Source: RPRI01 sp051233685
GTDB lineage: Bacteria > Desulfobacterota > Desulfobacteria > Desulfobacterales > RPRI01
Length of the DNA: 64,000 nucleotides
NCBI RefSeq assembly: GCF_051233685.1
Contig: NZ_JBAMMY010000297.1
Location: 3,229-67,228, forward strand
Direction of reading: 5' to 3'
Shown here: in pieces, positions 1 to 9,746 of the stretch
Layout: every line of letters starts with the position of its first letter
How positions within the stretch are numbered: position 1 is the stretch's first letter
Notes under the pieces: model-generated
Told to the model about the DNA's origin: nothing
Databases searched by the model: none
Seen by the model: the letters and a program-made list of their open reading frames with translations, nothing else
Program-made: the position numbers and the translations under genes

Positions 1-2
1 AG

Positions 3-842
3 GCACAGGTCGATATCAAAGATGATTCAGTTGAAAAAATAAAGAAGCTCGAAGATCTTGAGACAAAACTGGCTTTGATGCAAAGTAAACTGGGTTCTAA
101 ACATCCTGATGTAATAAACCTTTCAAAAGAAGTAAAAGCTCTTTCAGCCGAAGTAATCTCTCATCCGGAGGAAATAGCAAAAATTGATATACAGGAGGAA
201 AAACCGGATAACCCGGCTTATATCAACATAAAAACTCAGATTATTTCAAGTGAAGCGGAAATTCGGAACATTAAAGAGCAGCAAAAGGAACTGAAAGAAA
301 AAATTGCGGACTATGAAAAACGCCTGGCTCAGGCGCCTCTTGTAGAGAAAGAATATATGGCGTTGATGAGTGATTATGAAAACGCAAAGAGAAAATACAC
401 GGAACTGATGAATAAATATATGGAAGCAAAAGTTGCACAGGGGATGGAAGAAAGTCAGCGGGGTGAACGTTTTACAATAGTAGATCCGGCGCAGTATCCT
501 GAAAAACCGTATAAACCTAATCGGGTTGCAATTTTGCTTATCAGTCTTTTTATGTCTTTTGGAGCCGGTTTCGGACTTTTGGCTTTACTGGAAGCTTTTG
601 ATACATCGGTCAAGGATATAGGCCAACTGGGTAGTATTACAGGACTGCCCGTTTTAGCTGAAATCTCCATGATGACAAGTCCGGAAGAATTAAAAGCACG
701 GCGTCTGAAATCTATCGGAGCTGCTCTGGCAATTGCTGCTGTGATTGCTCTGGGATTGTTTCTTATTTCTATCTTCTATATGCCTCTTGATATATTGTGG
801 ATCAAAATACAGAGGGTAGTAAATAAAATTATGATATTTTAA
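3..842 (+). CDS. Chain-length determinant protein (Wzz/GumC family), 5' truncated
   Basis: The reading frame is open from base 3, so the gene begins upstream of the window; about 279 C-terminal residues are visible. Most of the visible part is charged, heptad-like coiled coil, as in the periplasmic arm of polysaccharide co-polymerases. It is followed by the typical PEKPYKPNR juxtamembrane segment, a hydrophobic helix (VAILLISLFMSFG) and a second hydrophobic helix near the C-terminus. Family knowledge: these inner-membrane proteins set exopolysaccharide chain length together with a CpsD/Wzc-type kinase, and such a gene follows directly. There is no fused kinase domain. Family assignment is firm; exact subfamily (XrtA/XrtD-associated) is inferred from the neighbours. 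Confidence 0.85.
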   Translation, partial: AQVDIKDDSVEKIKKLEDLETKLALMQSKLGSKHPDVINLSKEVKALSAEVISHPEEIAKIDIQEEKPDNPAYINIKTQIISSEAEIRNIKEQQKELKEKIADYEKRLAQAPLVEKEYMALMSDYENAKRKYTELMNKYMEAKVAQGMEESQRGERFTIVDPAQYPEKPYKPNRVAILLISLFMSFGAGFGLLALLEAFDTSVKDIGQLGSITGLPVLAEISMMTSPEELKARRLKSIGAALAIAAVIALGLFLISIFYMPLDILWIKIQRVVNKIMIF

Positions 843-895
843 AAACTATATGGTGCATCAGCGGCTGCATATAAAATGCTGTCTATGAAGAATGA

Positions 896-936
896 TGCAG
901 GGCCGGGTTTTACACCCAGCCGCCATACTTATAGGG
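896..936 (+). repeat. Dispersed GC-rich palindromic repeat, copy 1
   Basis: The stretch AGGGCCGGGTTTTACACCC plus the following GCCGCCATACTTATAGGG matches, with a few changes, the stretch at 53771-53806. It lies between the chain-length gene and the next gene and contains an in-frame upstream ATG that could be mistaken for a start codon. Confidence 0.6.
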
Positions 937-942
937 AAAAAA

Positions 943-1731
943 ATGAGCATGATGGGTGAAACTGCAAAAAATAATAAAGTGGAAGAAAAGAGTCCCATTT
1001 CTTCCGGGGTATCCGATCAAACAAATTACAAAAGATGTGAAGTCAATCCTGTTTATACAAATACCAAAAAAATAGAGATTGATACCAACATGTTAAAAAA
1101 GCGCAAGATTGTTTCATTATTTCAGGAAGATAATGTTTGCGACCAGATGAGGATACTATACACTCAGGTGTTAAACAAACTTGAAGCAATCGGAGGTAAT
1201 TCACTTCTTATAACAAGTCCTAACCCGAAAGAAGGAAAAACTACTATCGCAATTAATATGGCAGTCAGTATATCATTCAAACTCGACCGGACAGTATTGT
1301 TGATAGACGCAAATCTGCGTAATCCATCTGTGCATAAATTTATGGGCATAACCGGCTGCGCAGGATTGGATAAATATCTGCTTGGTGATTCCGGAATCGA
1401 TGATATATTGATCAATCCCGGCATTGATAAGATGGTGATTATGCCCGGTGGTTCTTCACTAGTAAATTCTTCCGAACTTCTTGACTCTCCCAGAATGGAA
1501 GCTCTTGCCAGGGAAGTAAAAAGCCGTTATCAGGATCGTATTATTATTTTTGACTGTTCAAGTCTTTTGACAAGTGCTGACCCACTAATACTTTCAGGAT
1601 ATGTTGACGGAATTTTGCTTGTGGTAGAATCGGAAAAAACATCTGCAGCTGATGTTAAAAAAGCTATTGAGCTTTTGCAGGGTAAACAAGTAATCGGCAC
1701 TGTTCTTAACAAGTCAAAAGAAAAAAAGTAA
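943..1731 (+). CDS. CpsD/CapB-type P-loop ATPase of polysaccharide export
   Basis: The 262-residue protein has the BY-kinase type Walker A (SPNPKEGKTT, about residues 92-101), a Walker A' segment (TVLLIDANLRNPSVHKF) and a Walker B-like IIIFDCSS. Family knowledge: such proteins pair with a Wzz-like membrane protein and steer polymerisation and export of exopolysaccharide. The C-terminus ends in LNKSKEKK and has no tyrosine cluster, so autophosphorylation in the classical way is doubtful; it may act as a MinD-like ATPase. I chose ATG 943 rather than ATG 892 because the upstream codons fall in a dispersed repeat. The gene sits directly after the chain-length determinant and five bases before a GTG-initiated gene, so co-transcription is likely. 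Confidence 0.85.
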   Translation: MSMMGETAKNNKVEEKSPISSGVSDQTNYKRCEVNPVYTNTKKIEIDTNMLKKRKIVSLFQEDNVCDQMRILYTQVLNKLEAIGGNSLLITSPNPKEGKTTIAINMAVSISFKLDRTVLLIDANLRNPSVHKFMGITGCAGLDKYLLGDSGIDDILINPGIDKMVIMPGGSSLVNSSELLDSPRMEALAREVKSRYQDRIIIFDCSSLLTSADPLILSGYVDGILLVVESEKTSAADVKKAIELLQGKQVIGTVLNKSKEKK

Positions 1732-1735
1732 GTTT

Positions 1736-3385
1736 GTGCAAAGTTCTAATAATACTATTTATTTTTTACTGTGTTTATTTTCCATGCTGACAACAATTGT
1801 AGCAGTGCAGTTGTTAAAAAGTATTGCTCAGAAAGTAAATGCAGTAGATATTCCTAATCCCAGAAAGATCCATACTTATCCAATCCCTAAAATCGGTGGA
1901 ATCGGTATGGCTTTGGGTATATTTATTCCCTTTATTGCATGGCTTCCTTTGGATAACTCTTTAGCATCAATTTTAATAGGTTGCGCAATTGTGGTTACCG
2001 AAGGCTTTATTGATGATACAAGAGATCTGAATTATAAAATAAAATTCATTTCACAAATTGCGGCTGCATTGGTTATCATACTTTATGGTGGTATAAAAAT
2101 CCGTTCACTTGGCATGCTTTTACCCGAAGGTTTCATTATTCCGGAAATTCCATCGATCTTATTGACTTTGTTTGTAATTGTAGGTGTAACAAATGCAATT
2201 AATTTATCTGATGGTCTCGACGGACTGGCAGGTGGTATTACTCTTCTTAGTTTCATCTGTATAGGCTACCTGGCATTCCGTGTGGAAAATCAAGCCGTAT
2301 TAATCATTTCAATGTCTGTTAGCGGTGCCATTTTCGGTTTTTTACGATTTAACACTTTCCCTGCCGAAGTATTTATGGGAGATGCCGGAAGTCAGTTGTT
2401 AGGCTTTCTGGCAATAACATTATCATTGGCGATTACTCAGGGACACACGGCTCTTACACCTATATTACCGCTTATTATTCTCGGATTTCCTGTCCTTGAT
2501 ACTTTAACTGTGATGGTGGAACGTGTCAGAAACGGCAGGCCTCCTTTTGCGGCGGATAAAAATCATTTTCACCATAAACTTATGAAACTTGGATTGTATC
2601 ATAGTGAAGCAGTATTCAGCATATATGTTCTGCAAACATTTCTTATATCTGCTGCGCTTTATTTAAAATATTATTCCGCTATAGTTGTGCTGCTGCTTTA
2701 TTCAGCATTTTCTATTGTGGTGCTTGCAGGTTTTAATATTGCTGAAAAGAATAATATTATTCTGAAAAGATACGACCTGATTGATGTCGTTATTAAAGGT
2801 AAGCTTAGAAAATTAAAAGACAGCCAATTTTTTATAAAGATATTTTTTGGAGTTATAAAATACGGATTGCCGGTATTATTGATTATTGCATCATTAACAC
2901 CTGCTAAAATACCCCTTCAATTTTCGCTGGTGGCAATTTCTTTAGCTGCTTGTGTTTCCTGGGTGTTGTGGTTCAAGGAACAATGGCTTGCTAATATATT
3001 AAGAATAGTAATTTATTTCAGCATACCTTATCTTATTTATCTTGGCCAAAATAACAAGTCTCAATGGATGAATGGTGAAATCACAATAATTTATCATACG
3101 CTTTATATTCTGATGCTGATATCAATTGTAATGACGCTTAAAAGCACAAGACGCAAAAAGGGATTCAAGATAAATCCTACCGATTTTTTAATATTGTTTA
3201 TTGCAATTGTTGTTCCTAACCTTCCGGGTGTTAAAGTCATGCAGGCTGGGTTTATTGTTATGAAAATTATTATTTTAATGTTCGGTTATGAAGTATTGAT
3301 AGGTGAACTTAGAAGTAGATTAAAATGGTTGAGCAGCGCAACTGCAGTATCTATGGTGATAATTTGCATAAGAGGTTTGTTGTAA
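1736..3385 (+). CDS. WecA/MraY-type undecaprenyl-phosphate sugar-1-phosphate transferase
   Basis: This 549-residue polytopic membrane protein has the family hallmarks: PNPRKIHTYPIPKIGG in the first cytoplasmic loop, the FIDDTRDL aspartate pair, NAINLSDGLDGLAGG, FMGDAGSQLLGF and the histidine motif DKNHFHHKLMKLG. Members transfer HexNAc-1-P from a UDP-sugar to undecaprenyl phosphate, the first step of glycan repeat assembly at the inner membrane. After residue ~340 there is an extra C-terminal part with several more membrane helices, longer than plain WecA (~370 residues). The start is GTG, five bases after the stop of the previous gene. Sugar specificity cannot be read from sequence. Confidence 0.88.
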   Translation: MQSSNNTIYFLLCLFSMLTTIVAVQLLKSIAQKVNAVDIPNPRKIHTYPIPKIGGIGMALGIFIPFIAWLPLDNSLASILIGCAIVVTEGFIDDTRDLNYKIKFISQIAAALVIILYGGIKIRSLGMLLPEGFIIPEIPSILLTLFVIVGVTNAINLSDGLDGLAGGITLLSFICIGYLAFRVENQAVLIISMSVSGAIFGFLRFNTFPAEVFMGDAGSQLLGFLAITLSLAITQGHTALTPILPLIILGFPVLDTLTVMVERVRNGRPPFAADKNHFHHKLMKLGLYHSEAVFSIYVLQTFLISAALYLKYYSAIVVLLLYSAFSIVVLAGFNIAEKNNIILKRYDLIDVVIKGKLRKLKDSQFFIKIFFGVIKYGLPVLLIIASLTPAKIPLQFSLVAISLAACVSWVLWFKEQWLANILRIVIYFSIPYLIYLGQNNKSQWMNGEITIIYHTLYILMLISIVMTLKSTRRKKGFKINPTDFLILFIAIVVPNLPGVKVMQAGFIVMKIIILMFGYEVLIGELRSRLKWLSSATAVSMVIICIRGLL

Positions 3386-3404
3386 TAAAATGGAGAATTC
3401 TAAA

Positions 3405-5795
3405 ATGAATAAAAGAGTTGCCGCATTATTTTTATTGATCCCGTTCATATTTTGTATGCTTGCATGCAGCGGCCCTGAAGAAAAAAAGATGAAATATTTC
3501 AATAAAGGCAAAAAGCTTTATGAAAACAGTGATTATATAAAGGCAGGATTGGAATTTAAAAATGCACTGCAAATAGACCCCAAATTTGCGCAGGCTTATT
3601 ATATGCTTGGAATGATAGAAATTAAAGCAACGGAATTCCGGAAAGCCTTCGGAGATTTTTCCAAGGCGGTGGAGCTGGACCCGGAGTTGCTGGATGCTCA
3701 AATTCAGCTTGGTAATATATATTTGCTTGCAAAATTAAAAGACAAGGCCAACGAAAAGCTTGAACTGGTAATCAGCAAAAAGCCGGATTATCCTGACGCT
3801 TTATTATTGAAAGCAGGTCTGTTAATGGCTGATGGTAAATTAACCGAATCTGAAACCGTTTTAAAACAAATCATCAACAGTAATCCCAAAAAAGAAGAAG
3901 CATATTTTATGTTGGCGGCAATTAAAAGAATACAAAAAGACATTGCAGGAGTCGCCGATATAATGAGAAGCTTATTGGCTCAGAATCCGGAAAATAAACG
4001 GGGGCGTCTGCTATTGGCCGGAATACTGGAGGGCGAAAAGAAATATGAAGAGGCAGAAAAGGAATACAGATACTTCATCGGCCAGGAAAAAGAAGATGGC
4101 AGTGTCCAATTGATTCTGGCAGGATTTTTTTCACGTACCGGACGAGTGGATGAAGCGGAAAAAGTAATTAAGGATCTTATTGCAAAATATCCTGAGCAAG
4201 TTAAATATCGTATTTCACTTGCTCAATTTTATGAAAAACAAAAAAGAGAAGAGCAGATGGTTGCGGTGCTTAACCGGTCTGTAAATGATTTACCTGAAGC
4301 TTATCTTCCTTATGAGGTTCTTGCAAAAATAAAACTATCTGAAAGTAAAGAAGAAGAAGCTGTAAACCTTTTGGACAGTTTTATGAAAAAGACTCGAACC
4401 GGTCCGGATTTCTTAAAAGCCAAACTATTCAAGGCTATAATTTTAGCTCAGGAGCAGAAGATAGATCAAGCGCTGGTTCTGATCAATGAGATAATAAAAG
4501 AAAACACAAAAGATATTGGTGCCCATACCCTGAAAGGAGATATTCTTGTTTCTAAAAGAGATTTTCCCGGCGCAATTGCAGCTTATAGAGCGGTTATAGG
4601 TGAGCAACCGGGAAATACCGATATGTCTTCAAAACTTGCGATGGTGCATTATTTAAACGGTGAACCTGCCATAGCCGAAGACATTTATAAAAAACTGCTT
4701 GTACAAAACGATACTCTGCGTTCAGCCCGATTCGGTCTTGCAAATATCTATCAAAGGACCAATAAAATTGATATGGCAAAGGAACAGATGCAAATAATAC
4801 TTAAAAAAAATCCTGATGATATTGAAGCTCTTGTCATGATGGGAGATCTTGAGATTTTATCAAAGAATCAGCGCAAAGCAATATCATATTATGAAGAAGT
4901 TATAAAACATGATCCTGGATCGGTAACGGCAAATTATAAGATGGGGGTTATGCATGCGGCGGAAAATAATTATAAAGAAGCAGTAAAATATTTTGAAAAA
5001 TCACTTTCTGTGAATCCTGATTATTTCCCTGCTATGAATATGATTATAAAAATTAAGCTAAATGAAAAGAAACTTGATGAAGCATTGGCAAGATGTTTTA
5101 AACAAGTTGGGATAAGTCCTAAAAATACGGCTTTCAGGCTTATGCTGGGTCAGCTTTATGTATTGAAAAAAGATCCTGAAGCGGCAAGAAACAGTTTTGA
5201 AACCGCTTTAACTATAAATCCGGATAGCCGGGAAGTGCTTATGGCCTATGCAAATTTTGAAATGTCGCAGGGAGCTATTGATCAGGCAATTTTAAAATAT
5301 GAAAAACTTCGCAGTAATAATCCTGATAATCCGGGATATGCTATTTTGACAGCCGGTCTTTATGAGAAAAAAGGCGATATTAAAAAAAGCAGGCAAATCT
5401 ACGAAGAAGTATTAAAGAAATACCCGGGTCATATTCTTGCTTCAAACAATCTTGCCTATTATTATGCCGAATACGAACCAACAAAGGAAAATCTTGACAA
5501 AGCAGAAAGTCTCATTCTGCCATTGATTGAAAAATATAAAGAATCGCCGAGTGTAATGGATACGGCATCATGGATTTATTATCACAAGGCGCAATACGAT
5601 AAAGCACTTAATATATTAATTAAAATAGAAGATAAAGGCGATCTGATTCCTGAGATCAATTATCATCTTGGAATGATATATCAAAAGCTTGGCAATTTTG
5701 AAAAAGCAAAAGAACATTTAAATTCGGCTATAAACAACCACAGAGCTTTTGCAGGTAAGGATAATGCCAAGAAAATATTATTGAAACTTGGATAG
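3405..5795 (+). CDS. Large TPR-repeat lipoprotein (PrsT-like, PEP-CTERM/exosortase locus)
   Basis: The 796-residue product has a lipoprotein signal with lipobox LACS, then about twenty TPR units spanning nearly the whole length (for example YYMLGMIEIKATEFRKAFGD and ASNNLAYYYAEYEPTKENLD). Proteins of this kind (PrsT family) occur beside exosortase and exopolysaccharide genes and are thought to be periplasmic assembly scaffolds. ATG 3405 is preferred to ATG 3390 because GGAG lies nine bases upstream of it. The gene follows the phosphosugar transferase by 19 bases. Family membership is well supported; partners are not identifiable. Confidence 0.85.
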   Translation: MNKRVAALFLLIPFIFCMLACSGPEEKKMKYFNKGKKLYENSDYIKAGLEFKNALQIDPKFAQAYYMLGMIEIKATEFRKAFGDFSKAVELDPELLDAQIQLGNIYLLAKLKDKANEKLELVISKKPDYPDALLLKAGLLMADGKLTESETVLKQIINSNPKKEEAYFMLAAIKRIQKDIAGVADIMRSLLAQNPENKRGRLLLAGILEGEKKYEEAEKEYRYFIGQEKEDGSVQLILAGFFSRTGRVDEAEKVIKDLIAKYPEQVKYRISLAQFYEKQKREEQMVAVLNRSVNDLPEAYLPYEVLAKIKLSESKEEEAVNLLDSFMKKTRTGPDFLKAKLFKAIILAQEQKIDQALVLINEIIKENTKDIGAHTLKGDILVSKRDFPGAIAAYRAVIGEQPGNTDMSSKLAMVHYLNGEPAIAEDIYKKLLVQNDTLRSARFGLANIYQRTNKIDMAKEQMQIILKKNPDDIEALVMMGDLEILSKNQRKAISYYEEVIKHDPGSVTANYKMGVMHAAENNYKEAVKYFEKSLSVNPDYFPAMNMIIKIKLNEKKLDEALARCFKQVGISPKNTAFRLMLGQLYVLKKDPEAARNSFETALTINPDSREVLMAYANFEMSQGAIDQAILKYEKLRSNNPDNPGYAILTAGLYEKKGDIKKSRQIYEEVLKKYPGHILASNNLAYYYAEYEPTKENLDKAESLILPLIEKYKESPSVMDTASWIYYHKAQYDKALNILIKIEDKGDLIPEINYHLGMIYQKLGNFEKAKEHLNSAINNHRAFAGKDNAKKILLKLG

Positions 5796-5824
5796 CATAA
5801 AATAAAAAATTAACAGGGGGTAAA

Positions 5825-6838
5825 ATGAGCATGAGCAGGATATCGGGATTCAGGATATCAGCTATAATTATCAGCTTAATAGCAGTAATCTCATCAGCAC
5901 AGGCTGAAGTAAAAAAGCCGCCGTTGGATGAAAAAGCGGCAGTAGTCAACGGCATGCCTGTTTACAGGGAAGAGCTTGATGAAGAGATTATAAAGATTCA
6001 AAAAGCCATACTGGGATATGGAAAACCTCTTACCGTGAGCAAGGTAAAATCTGTTCAAAAAGATGTATTGGAAAGCCTGATCCGCCAGGAGATTCTTTAT
6101 CAGGAAAGCCTGAAATCCGGAATCAAACCCGATGAAAAAAGTATCGACAAAGAAATTAAAACTTTGATAGGGCAATTCAAGAGCGAGACGGATTATAAGA
6201 ATGCATTAAACAGGCGTAACATATCTCCGGAGATGCTCAGATCTCGTCTGCTGAAAAATAATGTGCTTCAGCAATATATTGGACGTCTTGCTGAAAAGAC
6301 AAGCGTGTCAGACAATGATATCATCGAGTACTACCAGGGCCGCATCGAGCTTTTTAAACAACCGCTTCAGGTGCGTGTCAGCCATATCTTTATCCGGACT
6401 GATCCGAAATGGGACGCCCCCCGTAAACAGGAGGAGCGTCGCAAAGCCGAGCAGATACTGAAGGATATTAAACAAGGGAAGGATTTTGCTGTCATTGCGG
6501 GAGAACATTCGGACGGGCCCACAAAAACAAAAGGCGGGGACCTTGGTTATATCAAAATGGGACAACTTGATAATAAACTCGAAGATGCGGTTTTCAAGCT
6601 GAAAACCGGCGAACTGAGTAACATTGTTGAGACCGACAATGGTTTTCATATTTTTAAAGCCACGGACAAAAAACCTGAAACCGTGCTTTCGTATGAAGAT
6701 GTCAAAGAGAAAATAAGACAGTTTCTCCATGAAGAAAAAGCAAAGCGGGAAGCAGATCAGCAGGCTGGAAAGTTACGCGAAAAGGCGACGGTTGAGATTC
6801 TGCTGAATGAAGAAGGAAGTTTGGCAAAGATTCAATGA
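5825..6838 (+). CDS. Secreted PpiC/SurA-type peptidyl-prolyl isomerase (EpsD-like)
   Basis: The 337-residue protein begins with a signal peptide (cleavage plausible after AQA, residue ~27). A SurA-like helical chaperone region follows, and a parvulin domain starts at about residue 185 (LQVRVSHIFIRTDPKWD, later GGDLGYIKMGQL and IVETDNGFHIFKATDKKP). PpiC-type isomerases in exosortase/EPS loci are often called EpsD and are thought to assist folding of exported proteins in the periplasm. A GGGGG ribosome-binding site lies four bases before the ATG. It follows the TPR lipoprotein and likely belongs to the same operon. Confidence 0.88.
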   Translation: MSMSRISGFRISAIIISLIAVISSAQAEVKKPPLDEKAAVVNGMPVYREELDEEIIKIQKAILGYGKPLTVSKVKSVQKDVLESLIRQEILYQESLKSGIKPDEKSIDKEIKTLIGQFKSETDYKNALNRRNISPEMLRSRLLKNNVLQQYIGRLAEKTSVSDNDIIEYYQGRIELFKQPLQVRVSHIFIRTDPKWDAPRKQEERRKAEQILKDIKQGKDFAVIAGEHSDGPTKTKGGDLGYIKMGQLDNKLEDAVFKLKTGELSNIVETDNGFHIFKATDKKPETVLSYEDVKEKIRQFLHEEKAKREADQQAGKLREKATVEILLNEEGSLAKIQ

Positions 6839-7097
6839 TAAATTAAATCGACGAAGCGATCTTGATTTCTATCGACTGGATATTGAATCATTTGCTGCCT
6901 GCCCGAGCGATTCCATAGATTACGCGATAATGGAAAAAACATCCTGCGGAGTTATTATTGCCCTTGAATCGGATTGGAATGACCTTTTGGAAAATCCCGG
7001 TAAAATACCGCTGGAATTGATTGAGATACAATCCGGTCGATATTTGCGTGAAGACGATATCGAACGCATGGATGATATTTACGGGCGATCTGAATAA
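6807..7097 (+). pseudogene. manC: Remnant of mannose-1-phosphate guanylyltransferase (manC/xanB/algA type)
   Basis: From about 6858 the translation matches the middle of ManC (DLDFYRLDIESFAACPSDS, then IDYAIMEKT). At ESDWND it jumps straight to the extreme C-terminal cupin part (NPGKIPLELIEIQSGRYL, REDDIERMDDIYGR). The nucleotidyltransferase N-terminus with its pyrophosphorylase signature is gone and the segment between DYAIMEK and NPGK is deleted. An intact enzyme is about 470 residues; 96 remain. The open frame overlaps the 3' end of the isomerase gene by 32 bases, which also suggests debris rather than a designed gene. ManC makes GDP-mannose from mannose-1-phosphate and GTP, so this copy cannot work. 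Confidence 0.85.
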
Positions 7098-7122
7098 AAT
7101 CTAAGGTCCCGACAAATGGGAA

Positions 7123-7854
7123 ATGAAACCACGAAAAACTTATATGGCATTTATTATTGGTTTGAGTATTGTATTTCTTGTTCTATTTTTCCCTCAGATT
7201 CTGGTTTATACGAACCGTCCGGTCAAATCCGATGCAATTATACTTTTTGCCGGTCCTGATTTTAAAAACAGGCAGCAGGAAGCATACCAATTATTAGAAG
7301 AAGGATATGCCAGGTTTCTGCTTATCCCTAACAATTATCAGGTATTTCAGATGGTAAAAACATCTGACAAACCGCTGCTGAACCGATCTCATCCTGCAAA
7401 AACGGATTTTATTGGACAAACTAAACAATATGCTTCAGCGAAGCCCGGAGGTATGAGCATATTGGTTCCGGTACCCATCAATCTTCAATTTATAAGCGGG
7501 ATCATAAAAAAGCGCTCGGAAAGATTTGAAGACACCCATCTGGAAATACTGATTGCCAGGGAAATGATGAAACAACTTCATCTTAAATCGGCTATCTTCG
7601 TCAGTTCGCCTCACCATATGCTAAGGATCAGAATAATTGCAGTCAGGGTTTTCCATGAAATATTATTTCCTGCTTGGCAAGGAAGGAAAAGTCGGGACGG
7701 GTTCATGCTGACATTTGTTTCGAGCAGATATTCGGATGCATCCGGTAATATGCTTTCACTGATAAGAAATAATCGTAACTTAAAGTATATTTACCTGGAA
7801 TATATAAAAATAATATGGTTTCTGATTTATCAACCTTTTACAGGCTGTAGCTAA
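7123..7854 (+). CDS. DUF218 (SanA/YdcF-like) membrane-anchored protein, copy 1
   Basis: The 243-residue protein has one N-terminal membrane helix (AFIIGLSIVFLVLFFPQIL) followed by a DUF218-like fold: SDAIILFAG, a repeat-like E-rich helix, then THLEILIAREMMKQLHLK and IFVSSPHHMLRIRII. It is clearly paralogous to the protein at 28648-29265, sharing THxEL/I...A and the FVSSxxHMxRI motif and a similar IKIIWFLIY tail. Family knowledge: DUF218 proteins are linked to envelope barrier functions and glycan precursor metabolism, but no enzyme activity is settled. It sits between two broken GDP-mannose genes; no convincing ribosome-binding site is seen at ATG 7123. Confidence 0.7.
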   Translation: MKPRKTYMAFIIGLSIVFLVLFFPQILVYTNRPVKSDAIILFAGPDFKNRQQEAYQLLEEGYARFLLIPNNYQVFQMVKTSDKPLLNRSHPAKTDFIGQTKQYASAKPGGMSILVPVPINLQFISGIIKKRSERFEDTHLEILIAREMMKQLHLKSAIFVSSPHHMLRIRIIAVRVFHEILFPAWQGRKSRDGFMLTFVSSRYSDASGNMLSLIRNNRNLKYIYLEYIKIIWFLIYQPFTGCS

Positions 7855-7865
7855 ACAGGTATATT

Positions 7866-8620
7866 ATGAAAGAGAATAATACTTTAGATTTGAACTGCTT
7901 TAAGGCTTACGATATCCGCGGCAGAGTGCCTGACGATCTTAACGGGGATATCGCATATCGTATCGGAAGGGCATATGCTGAATTTCTGAAGCCATCCGGA
8001 GTTGTTGTGGGCCGTGATATCCGTCTTACAAGTGCATTACTTGCCGATTCCCTGTCACTTGAACATTGAGTCTGCATATGTTCCCATATGCTTGGGTATG
8101 TGGACATATCCAACCTGAAACCGCTTAAAATCGTAGTCAACTCCGGCAATGGTTGCACCGGCAGAATTATTGATCTGCTTGAACAGCATCTTCCTGTTTT
8201 GTTTGTCAAAATAAATCATAATCCGGATGGACACTTTCCAAACGGCATACCAAATCCTTTGCTGCCCGAAAATCGTGCTTCAACGATTGCTGCGGTAAGA
8301 TAAAATCAGGCGGATATAGGGATTGCATGGGATGGTGATTTTGATCGCTGTTTTCTGTTTGACGAAAATGGTATTTTTATTGAAGGATATTATATTGTCG
8401 GACTTCTATCATCTGCTATGCTTGCAAAACACCTTGGCGAACGGATTATACATGATCCGCGTTCTACCTGGAATACGATGGATATAGTAAACAATGCCGG
8501 TGGCGTCCCGAGCGCTTCAATCTTCGTTGTTCAAATACAGAGCCGGTAGTGAGGCTTAATGTTGACGCCAGGGCTGATGAGCACCTTATGCGGGAGAAGA
8601 CCGAAGAGATTTTAGCCTGA
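7866..8620 (+). pseudogene. manB: Phosphomannomutase (manB/cpsG type), degraded
   Basis: Four pieces of one phosphomannomutase are readable. At 7866 the N-terminus (FKAYDIRGRVPDDLNGDIAY) breaks off at a TGA (8067) after LADSLSLEH, and the active-site serine region is deleted. From about 8088 the frame resumes with LGYVDISNLKPLKIVVNSG. A TAA at about 8301 interrupts it before ADIGIAWDGDFDRCFLFDE, the metal-binding loop. A second deletion after NNAGGVP joins, in another frame, the C-terminal phosphate-binding part (FNLRCSNTEPVVRLNVDA). An intact enzyme is ~455 residues. The gene would convert mannose-6-P to mannose-1-P; it is non-functional here. Confidence 0.88.
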
Positions 8621-8660
8621 TAGACTTATTAAATTACCTCAACAAAAAGAAAGATTTATC

Positions 8661-9746
8661 ATGAAGAAAGCACTTATTACCGGCATTACAGGACAGGATG
8701 GAGCATATCTCGCAGAGTTTCTGATTGAGAAAGGATATATAGTACACGGAATTAAACGCAGAGCATCACTTTTTAATACCGATAGAATTGATCATTTATA
8801 CCAGGACCCTCACGAGGGCCGGATGAGCTTTGTACTTCATTACGGCGATCTCACCGATTCAACCAATCTGATCCGTATCATACAGGAAGTTCAGCCCGAT
8901 GAAATATATAATCTTGCAGCTCAAAGTCATGTTCAGGTATCTTTTGAAACGCCGGAATACACTGCAAACGCCGATGGCTTAGGTACACTGCGCATTTTGG
9001 AAGCCATTCGCATACTTGGAATGGAGAAGCGGACGCGATTCTATCAGGCGTCAACTTCCGAGCTATATGGAAAGGTGCAGGAAGTGCCTCAAAGAGAAAG
9101 CACACCTTTTTATCCCAGAAGTCCTTATGCTGCGGCAAAACTCTATGCTTACTGGATTACGGTCAACTACCGCGAAGCCTATGGTTATTTTGCCTGCAAC
9201 GGTATTTTGTTCAACCATGAGTCTCCGTTGCGAGGTGAGACATTCGTGACACGGAAAATAACCCGCGCCGTTGCCCGAATCAAGCTGGGGCTTCAAAAAA
9301 AAATTTTTCTTGGCAATCTTGATTCGCTGCGTGACTGGGGTCATGCAAAAGATTATGTCGAGGCCCAGTGGCTTATACTTCAGCAAAACGTTCCGGATGA
9401 CTATGTGATTGCAACGGGCGAACAGCACTCTGTCCGGGAGTTTGTGGAAACGGCTTTCCGTAAAATAGGTATTATCATTGTTTGGGCAGGAAAAGGCATT
9501 GATGAAAAAGGGATTAAAGAAAGTACCGGCGAAATACTGGTGGAAGTCGATCCGAGGTATTTTCGTCCTACTGAAGTAGAGACACTGCTTGGAGATCCTA
9601 AAAAAGCCAAAGAAAAGCTTGGTTGGAGTACAAAGGTAAGCTTTGATGAACTCGTTTCCGAGATGGTGAGAGAAGATTTATGTGAAGCCGAGCGGGATTT
9701 ACTTTGCAAGAAGAAAGGGTTTAAAACATTTTGCTATCATGAATAA
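8661..9746 (+). CDS. gmd: GDP-mannose 4,6-dehydratase
   Basis: The 361-residue short-chain dehydrogenase shows GITGQDGAYLAEFL (nucleotide-binding glycines), AQSHVQVSFETPEYT, the catalytic Thr/Ser-Glu region QASTSELYGKVQEVPQ and the YxxxK motif SPYAAAKLYAYW, plus NHESPLRGETFVTRKITRA typical of Gmd. It converts GDP-D-mannose to GDP-4-keto-6-deoxymannose in the cytoplasm. It overlaps the next gene by eight bases, so the pair is probably translationally coupled. Directly upstream the two GDP-mannose-forming genes are pseudogenes, so its substrate must come from elsewhere in the genome. Length and motifs are normal. Confidence 0.95.
   Translation: MKKALITGITGQDGAYLAEFLIEKGYIVHGIKRRASLFNTDRIDHLYQDPHEGRMSFVLHYGDLTDSTNLIRIIQEVQPDEIYNLAAQSHVQVSFETPEYTANADGLGTLRILEAIRILGMEKRTRFYQASTSELYGKVQEVPQRESTPFYPRSPYAAAKLYAYWITVNYREAYGYFACNGILFNHESPLRGETFVTRKITRAVARIKLGLQKKIFLGNLDSLRDWGHAKDYVEAQWLILQQNVPDDYVIATGEQHSVREFVETAFRKIGIIIVWAGKGIDEKGIKESTGEILVEVDPRYFRPTEVETLLGDPKKAKEKLGWSTKVSFDELVSEMVREDLCEAERDLLCKKKGFKTFCYHE

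Noticed and set aside
8067..8069. TGA in the phosphomannomutase fragment as selenocysteine
   Set aside because: The homologous frame does not continue past this TGA, no cysteine is expected there, and the gene carries other disabling changes.
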